A stretch of DNA of 64,000 nucleotides from Rikenella microfusus (GTDB taxonomy: Bacteria; Bacteroidota; Bacteroidia; Bacteroidales; Tenuifilaceae). Positions 33,194 to 41,797 of the stretch are shown piece after piece. Location of the stretch: assembly GCA_020722565.1 (NCBI GenBank), contig DYKO01000007.1, forward strand, positions 62,001-126,000, written 5' to 3'. How positions within the stretch are numbered: the first letter of the stretch is position 1; each line of letters begins with the position of its first letter. A program made the translations under genes and the position numbers. Below the pieces are notes generated by a model. The model ran no database searches. It saw only the letters and a program-made list of their open reading frames with translations, and was not told the DNA's origin.

Positions 33194-33451
33194 ATGAAAT
33201 TTCTTGCAGAAATTAACGTAATGCCACTAAAGGCACTTCTCGACCCACAGGGGAAAGCCGTAAACGCTACCCTTCATGGAATTGGCTATAACGAGGTTTC
33301 CAATGTTCGCATTGGTAAGCACATCAACTTTGAAATTGATGCCCCAACCCGTGAAACCGCCATTGAGAAGGTTACTGAGATTTGTTCAAAAGTGTTGTCG
33401 AATCCGGTAATGGAGGGCTTTGATTTTAAGTTAACAGAAATTACCGATTAG
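33194..33451 (+). CDS. purS: Phosphoribosylformylglycinamidine synthase subunit PurS
   Basis: 85 residues, the normal length. PurS features are visible: VMPLKALLDPQGKAV near the start, LHGIGYNEVSNVRIGK in the middle, and ICSKVLSNPVMEGFDF at the end. PurS bridges PurQ and PurL in the three-part enzyme making FGAM in purine synthesis. PurQ and PurL are not in the window. It is convergent with the DAHP synthase gene, 4 bases apart. Confidence 0.9.
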   Translation: MKFLAEINVMPLKALLDPQGKAVNATLHGIGYNEVSNVRIGKHINFEIDAPTRETAIEKVTEICSKVLSNPVMEGFDFKLTEITD

Positions 33452-33455
33452 CCAG

Positions 33456-34565
33456 TTACTCCCCATTAACTGGTTTATTGCCTCTCAATATTTCGGCCTG
33501 CTTCTTTATGGATTCCTTGTGAACCAGTTGAAGCAGGCTTTTTATATAATCCACATCGAGGCCCATTTTTTCCCCACACTCAATGCGTGATTCAAGAATT
33601 TTTTCCCACCTGCGCAGCTGAAAAATTGTAACATTATTGTTTCGTTTGTACACACCAATTTGCTCTACAATGCGCATGCGGTTTGCCAGTAATTCGATGA
33701 TTTGCTGATCGATGGAGTCGATTTTATTGCGGGCCTGCTCAAGAAAATCGATATACTCATGGCTGTTTGACGAAGTATCCCTAAAGTTAAGGGTCGAAAG
33801 CATTTGGGAAAATGCATCTGGAGTAAGTTGTTGGAGCGGATCAGTGAGTGCAGCCGATGGCAGGGGATGAACCTCAACCATCAGACCATCAAACGAAAGA
33901 TCAATTGACCGCTGGGCTATTTCGGGCACAAGTGCTGCTATGCCAGCTATATGACTGGGGTCGCAAATCACAGGTAGGCTGGGCATTCGGCTTTTAAGAT
34001 CGATGGGAATTTCCCATTTGGGAATATTTCGTAGTCGGGAACGCTCGTAGGGGTGGAATCCCCTGTGAACGGCTACCAGCCTTTTGATACCCGAACGCCA
34101 TAGGCGTTCGATGGCGCCAATCCATAGCTCAAGGTCAGGGCTAACTGGATTTTTAACCAATACCGGAATATTAACCCCAGCTAAAGCATCAGCCAACTGG
34201 TCTACCAGAAAGGGGTTAGCCGAGGTTCGTGCTCCCACCCAAACCATGTCGATGCCGTATTTCAGCACCATCTCAACATGCTGTGGCATAACCACCTCAG
34301 TGGCCACCATTAGGCCTGTTTCACGCTTAACCTGCGAGAACCATTTCAAACCATCCTTTCCGACTCCTTCAAAACTGCCAGGGCGAGTTCGGGGCTTCCA
34401 TATGCCCGCCCTGAATACCCTTACCCGTCCATCATTAGAAAGAGCACGGGCTACGCCCATTACCTGTTCCTCACTTTCAGCACTGCATGGGCCGGCAATT
34501 AATAATGGGAAGTTTAGGTTCTGTCCCCAATCTGTTATGGGTGGTATTTCTATTTTGGTTTGCAA
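33456..34565 (-). CDS. Bifunctional DAHP synthase / chorismate mutase type II
   Basis: 369 residues. N-terminal domain (about 1-260): 3-deoxy-7-phosphoheptulonate synthase of the KDO8P-synthase-like type, with AGPCSAESEEQ, FRAGIWKPRTRPGSFEG, WVGARTSANP, VKNPVSPD and CDPSHIAG. C-terminal domain (about 270-365): AroQ-type chorismate mutase, IDSIDQQIIELLANRMRIVEQIG. It catalyses the first step of aromatic amino acid synthesis and the branch to prephenate. The fusion is normal for Bacteroidota. A TAnnTTTG box lies 20 bases upstream. Confidence 0.95.
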   Translation of the reverse strand: MQTKIEIPPITDWGQNLNFPLLIAGPCSAESEEQVMGVARALSNDGRVRVFRAGIWKPRTRPGSFEGVGKDGLKWFSQVKRETGLMVATEVVMPQHVEMVLKYGIDMVWVGARTSANPFLVDQLADALAGVNIPVLVKNPVSPDLELWIGAIERLWRSGIKRLVAVHRGFHPYERSRLRNIPKWEIPIDLKSRMPSLPVICDPSHIAGIAALVPEIAQRSIDLSFDGLMVEVHPLPSAALTDPLQQLTPDAFSQMLSTLNFRDTSSNSHEYIDFLEQARNKIDSIDQQIIELLANRMRIVEQIGVYKRNNNVTIFQLRRWEKILESRIECGEKMGLDVDYIKSLLQLVHKESIKKQAEILRGNKPVNGE

Positions 34566-34584
34566 GACTCAATTCATTATTTGG

Positions 34585-34592
34585 CAAAGTTA
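34585..34592 (-). promoter_or_regulatory. -7 box (TAACTTTG) for the DAHP synthase gene
   Basis: Exact TAnnTTTG on the minus strand, 20 bases before the ATG at 34565; a -33 TTTG at the right distance is not seen. Confidence 0.4.
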
Positions 34593-34613
34593 GCTACATT
34601 TCCAAACCTTTAA

Positions 34614-35618
34614 TCAGAAAACATCATACTGCCCTCCGTATCGTTCAGCCAGTTCGTTCAGGCTGATATTTCTCTGTGGTAAAAAAATCTTTTTTAATAT
34701 TGAAATGTACCATCCCGAACGGTTCAAATAGCTTCGATAGTTTTCTTCCTGCCAATGGAAATCGGAGGAAACTACAATGTATGGTGAAACATATTTATAT
34801 GTTTCGGTAATTACTTGATTTGACTGTGTTTTCTTATACCCAGGGTTTTGCAAATTGGCTAAAAGGGTTATTCCCATTTCCCTTGATTTCTGCTTAAGAC
34901 TTGCAACTACTTTGTTGTAGCTATGGAGTGCCTCCTCAGCAAAAAGTTCATTGTACTCGCCGCCTATTTCCATAATAGGACGAATTTGCAGGATACTAAT
35001 AGGATACAAGCCAAAAACATCAAAAAAGTGGTAAAGCTCATTAACATTGCTGGGATTTGCCGTAAAATTAATTCTAATTGCATAGCTGATTTGCCGAGCC
35101 CGCTTAAGCGATTTAATCTCATTGAGCAGCACCATTAATTTATCCCAACTGGCACCCGACATAAAATGCTCATAGGTCTGCTTTTGTACACCATGAACCG
35201 AAAGGGTAAGCTCATCAAGCCCGGCATCGGACAAAGTAGTCAAATCGGATGGCTTTAACAGCTGCCCATTGGTTACCATTCCCACATGGGGTACACCCTG
35301 TTGCTTCGCCAGTTTTACAATATAAGCAAAATCGGTGTGAAGCGTTGGTTCGGCACCACAACCAACCACTACCTGTAGAGCGTTTCCAAACAGGTTTTTC
35401 GATAAAATGGTAAGTTCGTCGTGGGTAAATCGTTTGGGTTGCGACTTTCGACTTTTGCTAAAGTAGCACATCCGGCAACGCAGGTTACAGGCAAAAATAG
35501 GATCAATGCGAACAGAGTAGTACCTACGATTTAGCAAATTAGCAAAAAAGATTAGGAGTAATTTTAACCGATTACTCCTAATCATACGATTAACCTGTAA
35601 AAGTCGATAGATATTCAT
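34614..35618 (-). CDS. Radical SAM protein
   Basis: 334 residues. The radical SAM cluster motif CNLRCRMC (CxxxCxxC) is at about residues 44-51 in IFACNLRCRMCYFSKS. GCGAEPTLH stands in place of the usual GGEPTL SAM-binding loop. No further Cys cluster is seen in the C-terminal part, so a SPASM domain with auxiliary clusters is unlikely. Substrate unknown. It lies 27 bases after the small peptide gene that ends the cytochrome bd operon, so it may be on the same message, but no functional link is known. Confidence 0.88.
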   Translation of the reverse strand: MNIYRLLQVNRMIRSNRLKLLLIFFANLLNRRYYSVRIDPIFACNLRCRMCYFSKSRKSQPKRFTHDELTILSKNLFGNALQVVVGCGAEPTLHTDFAYIVKLAKQQGVPHVGMVTNGQLLKPSDLTTLSDAGLDELTLSVHGVQKQTYEHFMSGASWDKLMVLLNEIKSLKRARQISYAIRINFTANPSNVNELYHFFDVFGLYPISILQIRPIMEIGGEYNELFAEEALHSYNKVVASLKQKSREMGITLLANLQNPGYKKTQSNQVITETYKYVSPYIVVSSDFHWQEENYRSYLNRSGWYISILKKIFLPQRNISLNELAERYGGQYDVF

Positions 35619-35645
35619 TCGGGGCCTACTCTGTTGGCCTCAAAA

Positions 35646-35774
35646 TTACATTTCTTTTAGCTGTCCGGGATTTTTTCTCTCCCAGAAACTCACAGCCCAT
35701 AACGACAGCCTGTAGGAAACATACATGAGCATAGGCCAGCTAACAAACCAAAGCATTTCATTTATGTACTTCAT
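35646..35774 (-). CDS. 42-residue membrane peptide, candidate cytochrome bd small subunit
   Basis: ATG 35774 to TAA 35646 on the minus strand gives 42 residues: an N-terminal MKYINEML, one hydrophobic Trp-rich segment of about 22 residues (WFVSWPMLMYVSYRLSLWA), and a charged tail WERKNPGQLKEM. It begins 12 bases after the cydB stop. Cytochrome bd oxidases often carry a single-helix peptide of 30-50 residues (CydX/CydS) encoded directly after cydB, and this fits in size, topology and place. It is not similar enough to E. coli CydX for me to use that name. Confidence 0.75.
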   Translation of the reverse strand: MKYINEMLWFVSWPMLMYVSYRLSLWAVSFWERKNPGQLKEM

Positions 35775-35786
35775 AGGAACTTGGTA

Positions 35787-36938
35787 TTAGTAAACATGTG
35801 TTTCGGTTCGTATCTCCTCTTCATCAATCTTCTTAACATTAATACTTTTCCAGGCATACCAGATATAGGCTACCACAAAGGGAACCAAAAGCGATACAAA
35901 ACTCATCACCGTTAAGGTGAACTTGCTCGAGGAGCTGTTGAAAATGGTAAGCGAATGCTGCAGGTTGAAGGTGGATGGATAGTATGCTGTATTGTTGTAT
36001 CCCGCAATAAGGAATAATGACAGAACAGTTAGTACTGTTCCAAAACCGGTAAACCAAATCCCCTTTGTATAGGTTTTTAGCAACGATTTAGTAATACCCC
36101 AAAGAACCAAAACCACTCCTGTAAGAAACATGATTAGCACAACAGGCATTTGTATAAGGTTTAGCAAGTATTTATTCTTTTGCATAAATACCAAACCGTT
36201 AGTGGGATTAACTGCAAACCCATCGCGAATAAACAGCCAAATTACAAAGGTTAGGAAGAAAAACAAAAAAGGAATAGCGTTGTATAGTAGCTGCTTACGT
36301 GAGCGGGCATTAATTTGGTCGTGATTTACATGGTTCATGAAATAAAGAATGGCTAAAACCCGGGCTAAAAAGAATACGGCAAGTCCCAACGATAAGTTAT
36401 GTAAGTTTAGTGCTGCCTCAAGCCCATGCCAGGGGGTTTCCCATGACGAAATTACTGGATTAGAAAGATTAGTCAAATTAATTTTACTTACCGAGAACTG
36501 TGAACCAGTAAAAAAGGTGGCCACAGCTGTGCCCAGCAATACCGTTCCCAATAGCCCATTTACGAATAGGAATATCTCAAAAGTTCTTGCCCCAAGAAAG
36601 TTATTGGGTTTACTACGATACTCATACGAAACAGCCTGAATTACAAAACAAAACAAAATGGCCATCCAAACCCAATAGGCCCCTCCGAAACTGGTGGAAT
36701 AAAAGAGCGGAAATGATGCAAAAAAGGCACCGCCAAAGGTTACCAATGTGGTAAATGTAAACTCCCATTTGCGTCCCAGTGCATTAACCAACATAGTTCG
36801 TTCCGTTTCGGTTTTTCCAATGGTATATATCAGCGTCTGCCCACCCTGAACAAACAAAAGGAAAACCAGCAAAGCACCCAGTAGCGAGATAATAAACCAC
36901 CAATAGTGTTGTAAAAAGATAAATGTTGTATCAATCAT
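35787..36938 (-). CDS. cydB: Cytochrome bd ubiquinol oxidase subunit II
   Basis: 383 residues with about nine membrane segments and the CydB opening IFLQHYWWFIISLLGALLVFL with FVQGGQTLIYTIGKTETERT. CydB pairs with CydA to form the quinol oxidase that reduces oxygen to water at low oxygen in the inner membrane. The start is 2 bases past the cydA stop. Part of the run DUF4492-cydA-cydB-small peptide. Confidence 0.96.
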   Translation of the reverse strand: MIDTTFIFLQHYWWFIISLLGALLVFLLFVQGGQTLIYTIGKTETERTMLVNALGRKWEFTFTTLVTFGGAFFASFPLFYSTSFGGAYWVWMAILFCFVIQAVSYEYRSKPNNFLGARTFEIFLFVNGLLGTVLLGTAVATFFTGSQFSVSKINLTNLSNPVISSWETPWHGLEAALNLHNLSLGLAVFFLARVLAILYFMNHVNHDQINARSRKQLLYNAIPFLFFFLTFVIWLFIRDGFAVNPTNGLVFMQKNKYLLNLIQMPVVLIMFLTGVVLVLWGITKSLLKTYTKGIWFTGFGTVLTVLSLFLIAGYNNTAYYPSTFNLQHSLTIFNSSSSKFTLTVMSFVSLLVPFVVAYIWYAWKSINVKKIDEEEIRTETHVY

Positions 36939-36940
36939 GG

Positions 36941-38503
36941 CTAATTCCCTCCATCTTTAGGTCCTTTTTTAATTTGGGTAAACATTATTCGCAGCTCTGC
37001 GATTAGCAAAGTGGTGAAGATTATGAAAAATAGGAAGAACGTTACCTGAACAGCGCTAGCATCGATGCGCGAAACAGCGGCAACGTTAGGAAGAACATCC
37101 TGGATAACCCAGGGCTGGCGGCCCACCTCGGCAACAATCCATCCCGCCTGACTGGCAATATAAGCAAGGGGTATCATTAGTATCGAAAGGCGCAGCAGCC
37201 ATTTATTTATTTTGAAGCTCCTGAAGTAGATAAGGTAGAGTATCAATATAAAAAATGCGATAAATAGAAAACCCAGTCCAACCATAATGTGGAAGCTGTA
37301 GAAGGTAAGCGGCACATTTGGAATTATGCTATTTGGGTCGTTCAGATAGCCATAGCCAAAGTACTCAAAGTTTTCGTCGATGAGCTTACGGTGATAAGCC
37401 ATTGCGGCGCTATCGCCTGCCTCCCGGGCATTCTTGTAATCGGCCAGGGCCTGAATGGCAATCTTCCCGTGTTCAATCTTCTGTTCCGCCGAAAGAGCCA
37501 CCTTCTGGTTGCCATCCTTATCGGTGTAGGTGTATTCACCCTTAATAATATCCTCCACTCCTGGCACAAAAGCATCGGATGAACGATAGCCAAGAAATGA
37601 TAACAATTTAGGTATTTGTATCTTAAAGATAAAGGGATCCTTATTGTCGTTATACTCTTTCCCAGGTGTAAGCGCACCAATAACAATAAGAGAAGCACGC
37701 TCGGTTCCCTCGTAGAGACCCTCCATAGCTGCAAGCTTCATGGGTTGCTTTTGGGCAACCTGATAGGCCGAGCCATCGCCGGTTAGGGCCAGAAATAAAG
37801 ATGATATCAATCCAAATACCGATGCAATTATGATGCTTCGCTTAGAAAGAAGTATATGCCGCCCCTTCAGCAAGAACCAGGCACTAATGCCTATAACAAA
37901 AAGCGCAGCCAAAACGTACCCTGACGTAATGGTGTGCAAAAACTTATTTATGGCAACGGGGGAGAATAGAACCTCCCAAAAGTTGTGCATCTCATTACGG
38001 GCGGTATCAGGATTAAAGTACATACCTGCTGGATACTGCATCCAAGCATTGGCAACTAAAATCCATAGAGCCGACAGATTGGCGCCAAGGGCTACTAACC
38101 ATGTTGAGACGAGGTGAAACTTTTTGCTTACCTTGTTCCAACCGAAAAACATCACAGCAATAAAGGTCGATTCCATGAAAAAAGCCATGATGCCCTCAAT
38201 GGCAAGCGGAGCCCCAAAGATATCGCCCACAAACCAGGAGTAGTTACTCCAATTTGTTCCAAACTCAAACTCCAAGATAATTCCAGTGGCAACGCCAATG
38301 GCAAAGTTTATTCCAAAGAGCGTCATCCAAAATTTGGTAATACGCTTCCACTCCTCATCATCCGTTTTGTAGTAAATGGTTTCCATGAAAGCCATTATAA
38401 ACGCCAATCCTAAGGTTAACGGAACAAAAACCCAATGATACATGGCCGTAAGGGCAAATTGCGCCCTCGACCAGTTGACTAATGATAAGTCGAAATGTTC
38501 CAT
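36941..38503 (-). CDS. cydA: Cytochrome bd ubiquinol oxidase subunit I
   Basis: 520 residues, E. coli-like length with a long Q-loop (about 255-395). Haem-ligand motifs: YHWVFVPLTLG near residue 22 (His for a high-spin haem), KFLHTITSGY near residue 186 (His for b558) and FHIMVGLG near residue 405 (Met for b558). Quinol oxidase subunit holding all three haems; non-proton-pumping, high oxygen affinity, and protective against oxygen and NO. Preceded by the DUF4492 gene (8-base gap). Confidence 0.97.
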   Translation of the reverse strand: MEHFDLSLVNWSRAQFALTAMYHWVFVPLTLGLAFIMAFMETIYYKTDDEEWKRITKFWMTLFGINFAIGVATGIILEFEFGTNWSNYSWFVGDIFGAPLAIEGIMAFFMESTFIAVMFFGWNKVSKKFHLVSTWLVALGANLSALWILVANAWMQYPAGMYFNPDTARNEMHNFWEVLFSPVAINKFLHTITSGYVLAALFVIGISAWFLLKGRHILLSKRSIIIASVFGLISSLFLALTGDGSAYQVAQKQPMKLAAMEGLYEGTERASLIVIGALTPGKEYNDNKDPFIFKIQIPKLLSFLGYRSSDAFVPGVEDIIKGEYTYTDKDGNQKVALSAEQKIEHGKIAIQALADYKNAREAGDSAAMAYHRKLIDENFEYFGYGYLNDPNSIIPNVPLTFYSFHIMVGLGFLFIAFFILILYLIYFRSFKINKWLLRLSILMIPLAYIASQAGWIVAEVGRQPWVIQDVLPNVAAVSRIDASAVQVTFFLFFIIFTTLLIAELRIMFTQIKKGPKDGGN

Positions 38504-38511
38504 AGGTTTGA

Positions 38512-38727
38512 TTATTTAGTTTTGGTTGTTAATTGCTCAATTACATACTTGCTGCGCTCCTCATCAGTTTTGAAGTTGCGCTTCAAAATATTCGGAAAGA
38601 AAAAAACTTTAAGTATGGCAAACATTACAAAAAGTTTTATGAGTATTATTATCCAAAGAGTTTTACCTATGGTCATACTCCTAAAACCTTCCCAGTAAAA
38701 AAATAAAATTCTTTTGATAAGGCTCAT
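38512..38727 (-). CDS. DUF4492 small membrane protein of the cytochrome bd operon
   Basis: 71 residues with one membrane segment (about 22-45). It opens with ILFFYWEGFRSMTIGKTLW and ends with the charged TDEERSKYVIEQL, the pattern of DUF4492. Members are regularly encoded directly before cydA in Bacteroidota and some Campylobacterota, so it is probably an accessory factor for the bd oxidase. It is first in the operon, 17 bases after a TAAATTTG promoter box. Confidence 0.88.
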   Translation of the reverse strand: MSLIKRILFFYWEGFRSMTIGKTLWIIILIKLFVMFAILKVFFFPNILKRNFKTDEERSKYVIEQLTTKTK

Positions 38728-38743
38728 GGTACTTTAACTTAAG

Positions 38744-38773
38744 CAAATTTAAAACATTTTAATTTATTTCAAA
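38744..38773 (-). promoter_or_regulatory. Promoter of the cytochrome bd operon
   Basis: Minus strand: TTTG (38773-38770), 18 bases, TAAATTTG (38751-38744). Exact elements with spacing one base below the usual 19. The leader to the DUF4492 ATG is about 10 bases. Confidence 0.55.
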
Positions 38774-38840
38774 CAGTTTCTGCTACATTTTGTTCAGATT
38801 TTTCAGTATTACTCAGGTCTAATGATATAATTTTCTTTAG

Positions 38841-38848
38841 TAAATTTG
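38841..38848 (+). promoter_or_regulatory. -7 box (TAAATTTG) for the first AsmA gene
   Basis: Exact TAnnTTTG 34 bases before the ATG at 38882; no -33 TTTG found. Confidence 0.35.
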
Positions 38849-38881
38849 TATGTACTTGAGAAAACATAAATTGATTTATCT

Positions 38882-41674
38882 ATGAATAAGATAGTAAAGA
38901 TTGCTGGTAAAACCCTAGCTGTCCTGATTGGACTATTTATTGTTACTGCTATAGTTGTTCCTGTTGTTTTTAAACCCCAACTAATGCGGCTTGCCAAAAA
39001 CGAGTTAAACAGCATGCTCAATGCGCAGGTTGATTTTACCGATTTTCAGGTATCTCTAATAAAAGGATTTCCCAATCTTTACATTGGCATGAAAGGCCTG
39101 AATGTGATAGGTGTCGATAGCTTTAAAAACGATACGCTGGTTGCCTTTAAGGAATTCAGTGTTAAGGTCAACCTTTGGAGCGTAATTGACATGGAGAATT
39201 TTGAGGTGAAATCCATATTATTGGATGGAGCCATCGTAAGGGCTAAGGTTTCCCACGATGGTAAGGCAAATTGGGACGTAATGAAACCCTCCGAAACCCC
39301 TGAAACTGAAGTTGAGGATACAGCAGACTTAACTCCTATAAACACAAGAGTTTCGCTTCGAAAATTCGAAATTAGAAATGCTAATATTTCCTATATCGAC
39401 GATTCCTCCAACATGAAGGCAAACATTAAGAACTTCAACCTAATCCTATCGGGTAATATGGGAGTAAAACAAACCAACCTCAACCTTAAGAGTTCCATTG
39501 AGTCGCTCAACTTCTGGATGGATGGCATCCGCTACATTAAGAACTCCACCCTTGGTTTTGATGCACTCATTGAAGCCAATCTCGATAGCAGCTACTACAC
39601 CTTTAAGGAAAACCGCTTTAGCATTAACCAGCTTATGCTGCTATTTGATGGATCAATACGTATGCCTAACAACAGCATTGACATCAACCTGAATTTTAAA
39701 ACACCCTCAACCAATTTCAAAGCTTTACTATCAATGATTCCTGCTATTTACATAAAAGATTTTGAGGGTCTTCAGGCATCGGGTAATTTTGGAATTGAAG
39801 GCTACGTAAGGGGAACATACAACGATACCCAACTGCCTAACGCATTTATTGTCCTTTCGGTTGACAATGGAATGTTTAAGTATCCCGATTTGCCCAAATC
39901 GATTAGCAATGTCAACATCAGCACCAAGGCTTGGTTCGATGGAACCCACATGGACAACTCCTTGGTTAACGTCGATAGGTTCTCGCTAGAACTGGGCGGA
40001 AATCCCTTCAGCATGAACCTGCACGTGGCTACGCCAATAAGCGATATGCTGGTTAACGGAAATGTTACCGGGAAAATTGATTTTGCCTCCCTAACCGATA
40101 TTGTCCCCCTTGATAGTACCTTTATTGAGGGAATCCTTGAGTCGAATCTCGACTTTGGCGGAAAACTTTCATTTATTGAAAAGGAACAGTATGATCGCTT
40201 TAAAGCCGATGGCATGCTTAAGCTGTCCCGCTTTAAGTTCAAATCGCCCGATCTACCGGCCGAGGTTGCCATTAACGATATCACCCTAAATTTTTCCCCA
40301 CAATATGTAAATTTGGCCAACTTCGACATGAATATTGGTTCGAGTGATGTACACATGAAAGGGCTCTTAGAAAACTTTATCCCCTATATCTTCAGCAACG
40401 CCACCCTTTCCGGCAACCTCGAGGTACACTCCAATCTGTTCAACACAAACGAACTGATGACTGGTGATAGCACACCAAATGAAGAGACCACCGATAGCAC
40501 AGTCCTAAGTGTAATTGAAATTCCAAAGAATATAAACTTTGTAACCAAGGTTGATTTTAAAAAAATTGTTTACGATAAACTGATAATTAGCAATACTACT
40601 GGAAATGTTACGATTTCGGACCGCGTTGCCGACCTTAAAAATCTATCCATGAACATGCTTGAGGGCTCCGTTCAGATGTCGGGCACGTATGACCCGCGAG
40701 ACCCCAAAGTCCCAAGGGTTAACTTCGATTTTAACATGCGCGATATTGAAATTCCGGCTGCCTTTAAATCATTCTCGACCCTACAGAAGATGGCGCCGGC
40801 AGTAAAGGATATGACAGGTAGGGTATCCACCCAGTTCCGGTTTACCTCACTGCTCGATACCACAATGATGCCAGTTATGAGTAGTATCGATGCATACGGG
40901 AAATTACAATCCTACAGCATTGGCATTAGCAACTCCAAAGCATTTGCCAAACTGGCCGATTTTACAAAGAAGGAGGAACTTCGTAATCCAAGTCTAAAAG
41001 ACGTTAACGTGAGCTTTAGCGTAAGGGATGAACGCATCTACATCGAGCCATTCGATACAAAAATTGTCCAAGCGAAGATGAACTTCGGCGGGGATATGGG
41101 CATTGATCAAACCCTCAATTTTAAGGCAAAGGTTGCCATTCCCACATCGTATCTTGGCGGCGCCACCAATTTGGCCAACGACCTATTGGGTAAGTATGGG
41201 GCTAAGCTACCCCAAAACCTTGATATTAAAATAAAGATTCTGGGGACATCTTCTAAGCCTGAGGTAATCCTAGATTCGGGAATGGGTTCAGAATCGGCAA
41301 GCAGTTCTGTTAAGGAAACTGCCCGTGAGGTTGTTAAGGGAAAGATAGATGATGCCAAGGTTGAAGCCCGTCAAAAGGCTAAGGCAGAATCCGATAGGTT
41401 AATTGCAGATGCCGAAAGGGAAGCCGAAAGAATTAGAGCCGAAGCAGCCAAGCAGGCCGAGCAAATAAGAAAGGAAGCAGAAGCACAGGCCCAAAAAACT
41501 GAAGCAGAAGGCAAAAAGAAAGGCTCAATTGCCGAAAAAATTGCAAAGGAAGCTGCAAAGAAAATCAGGCAAAATGGTGAAGCTGCCGCACAAAAGGTTA
41601 TATCTGAAGCCGATGAAAAAGCCAATGCACTTGTGGCTAAGGCCAAAGCAGAAGCAGCTAAGTTGGAACAATAA
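38882..41674 (+). CDS. AsmA family protein with long coiled-coil tail
   Basis: 930 residues. One N-terminal membrane helix (about 8-30) anchors it in the inner membrane, followed by a long beta-rich periplasmic body of the AsmA/TamB-like type (AsmA N-terminal region about 30-140, AsmA C-terminal-like region about 540-790). From about 800 to the end the sequence changes to an Ala/Glu/Lys/Arg-rich helix with heptad character (AEREAERIRAEAAKQAEQIR, then KIAKEAAKKI), about 125 residues. AsmA-like proteins are thought to bridge the periplasm and move phospholipid between membranes; the tail is an unusual addition. A second AsmA-like gene lies at 44246. Confidence 0.88.
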   Translation: MNKIVKIAGKTLAVLIGLFIVTAIVVPVVFKPQLMRLAKNELNSMLNAQVDFTDFQVSLIKGFPNLYIGMKGLNVIGVDSFKNDTLVAFKEFSVKVNLWSVIDMENFEVKSILLDGAIVRAKVSHDGKANWDVMKPSETPETEVEDTADLTPINTRVSLRKFEIRNANISYIDDSSNMKANIKNFNLILSGNMGVKQTNLNLKSSIESLNFWMDGIRYIKNSTLGFDALIEANLDSSYYTFKENRFSINQLMLLFDGSIRMPNNSIDINLNFKTPSTNFKALLSMIPAIYIKDFEGLQASGNFGIEGYVRGTYNDTQLPNAFIVLSVDNGMFKYPDLPKSISNVNISTKAWFDGTHMDNSLVNVDRFSLELGGNPFSMNLHVATPISDMLVNGNVTGKIDFASLTDIVPLDSTFIEGILESNLDFGGKLSFIEKEQYDRFKADGMLKLSRFKFKSPDLPAEVAINDITLNFSPQYVNLANFDMNIGSSDVHMKGLLENFIPYIFSNATLSGNLEVHSNLFNTNELMTGDSTPNEETTDSTVLSVIEIPKNINFVTKVDFKKIVYDKLIISNTTGNVTISDRVADLKNLSMNMLEGSVQMSGTYDPRDPKVPRVNFDFNMRDIEIPAAFKSFSTLQKMAPAVKDMTGRVSTQFRFTSLLDTTMMPVMSSIDAYGKLQSYSIGISNSKAFAKLADFTKKEELRNPSLKDVNVSFSVRDERIYIEPFDTKIVQAKMNFGGDMGIDQTLNFKAKVAIPTSYLGGATNLANDLLGKYGAKLPQNLDIKIKILGTSSKPEVILDSGMGSESASSSVKETAREVVKGKIDDAKVEARQKAKAESDRLIADAEREAERIRAEAAKQAEQIRKEAEAQAQKTEAEGKKKGSIAEKIAKEAAKKIRQNGEAAAQKVISEADEKANALVAKAKAEAAKLEQ

Positions 41675-41706
41675 AAATTTATAGTAATTAACTTGTATGG
41701 ATACAA

Positions 41707-41797
41707 CTGATGGCTTTTGCAATAAATGTCCCTATAATAAGTTGAAACGAAAAATGTTGGCATAGCCATTTACTAATTCATTTGCAAAAGCCATCAG
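41707..41797. repeat. 16-bp perfect inverted repeat with 59-base spacer
   Basis: CTGATGGCTTTTGCAA (41707-41722) is exactly inverted at 41782-41797, ending on the base before the class II aldolase stop codon. The gene-free gap lies between convergent genes. It could form a long stem for both messages or be the ends of a tiny element; neither arm is followed by a T-tract. Confidence 0.7.

Noticed and set aside
37342-37734. 130-codon frame inside cydA in another frame
   Set aside because: Shadow of the well-supported cydA; composition is Arg/Pro-rich and unlike a real protein here.
41371-41769. Minus-strand frame of 132 codons opposite the AsmA coiled-coil tail
   Set aside because: Its Ala/Ser-rich sequence is the antisense of the biased helical tail; no family features.
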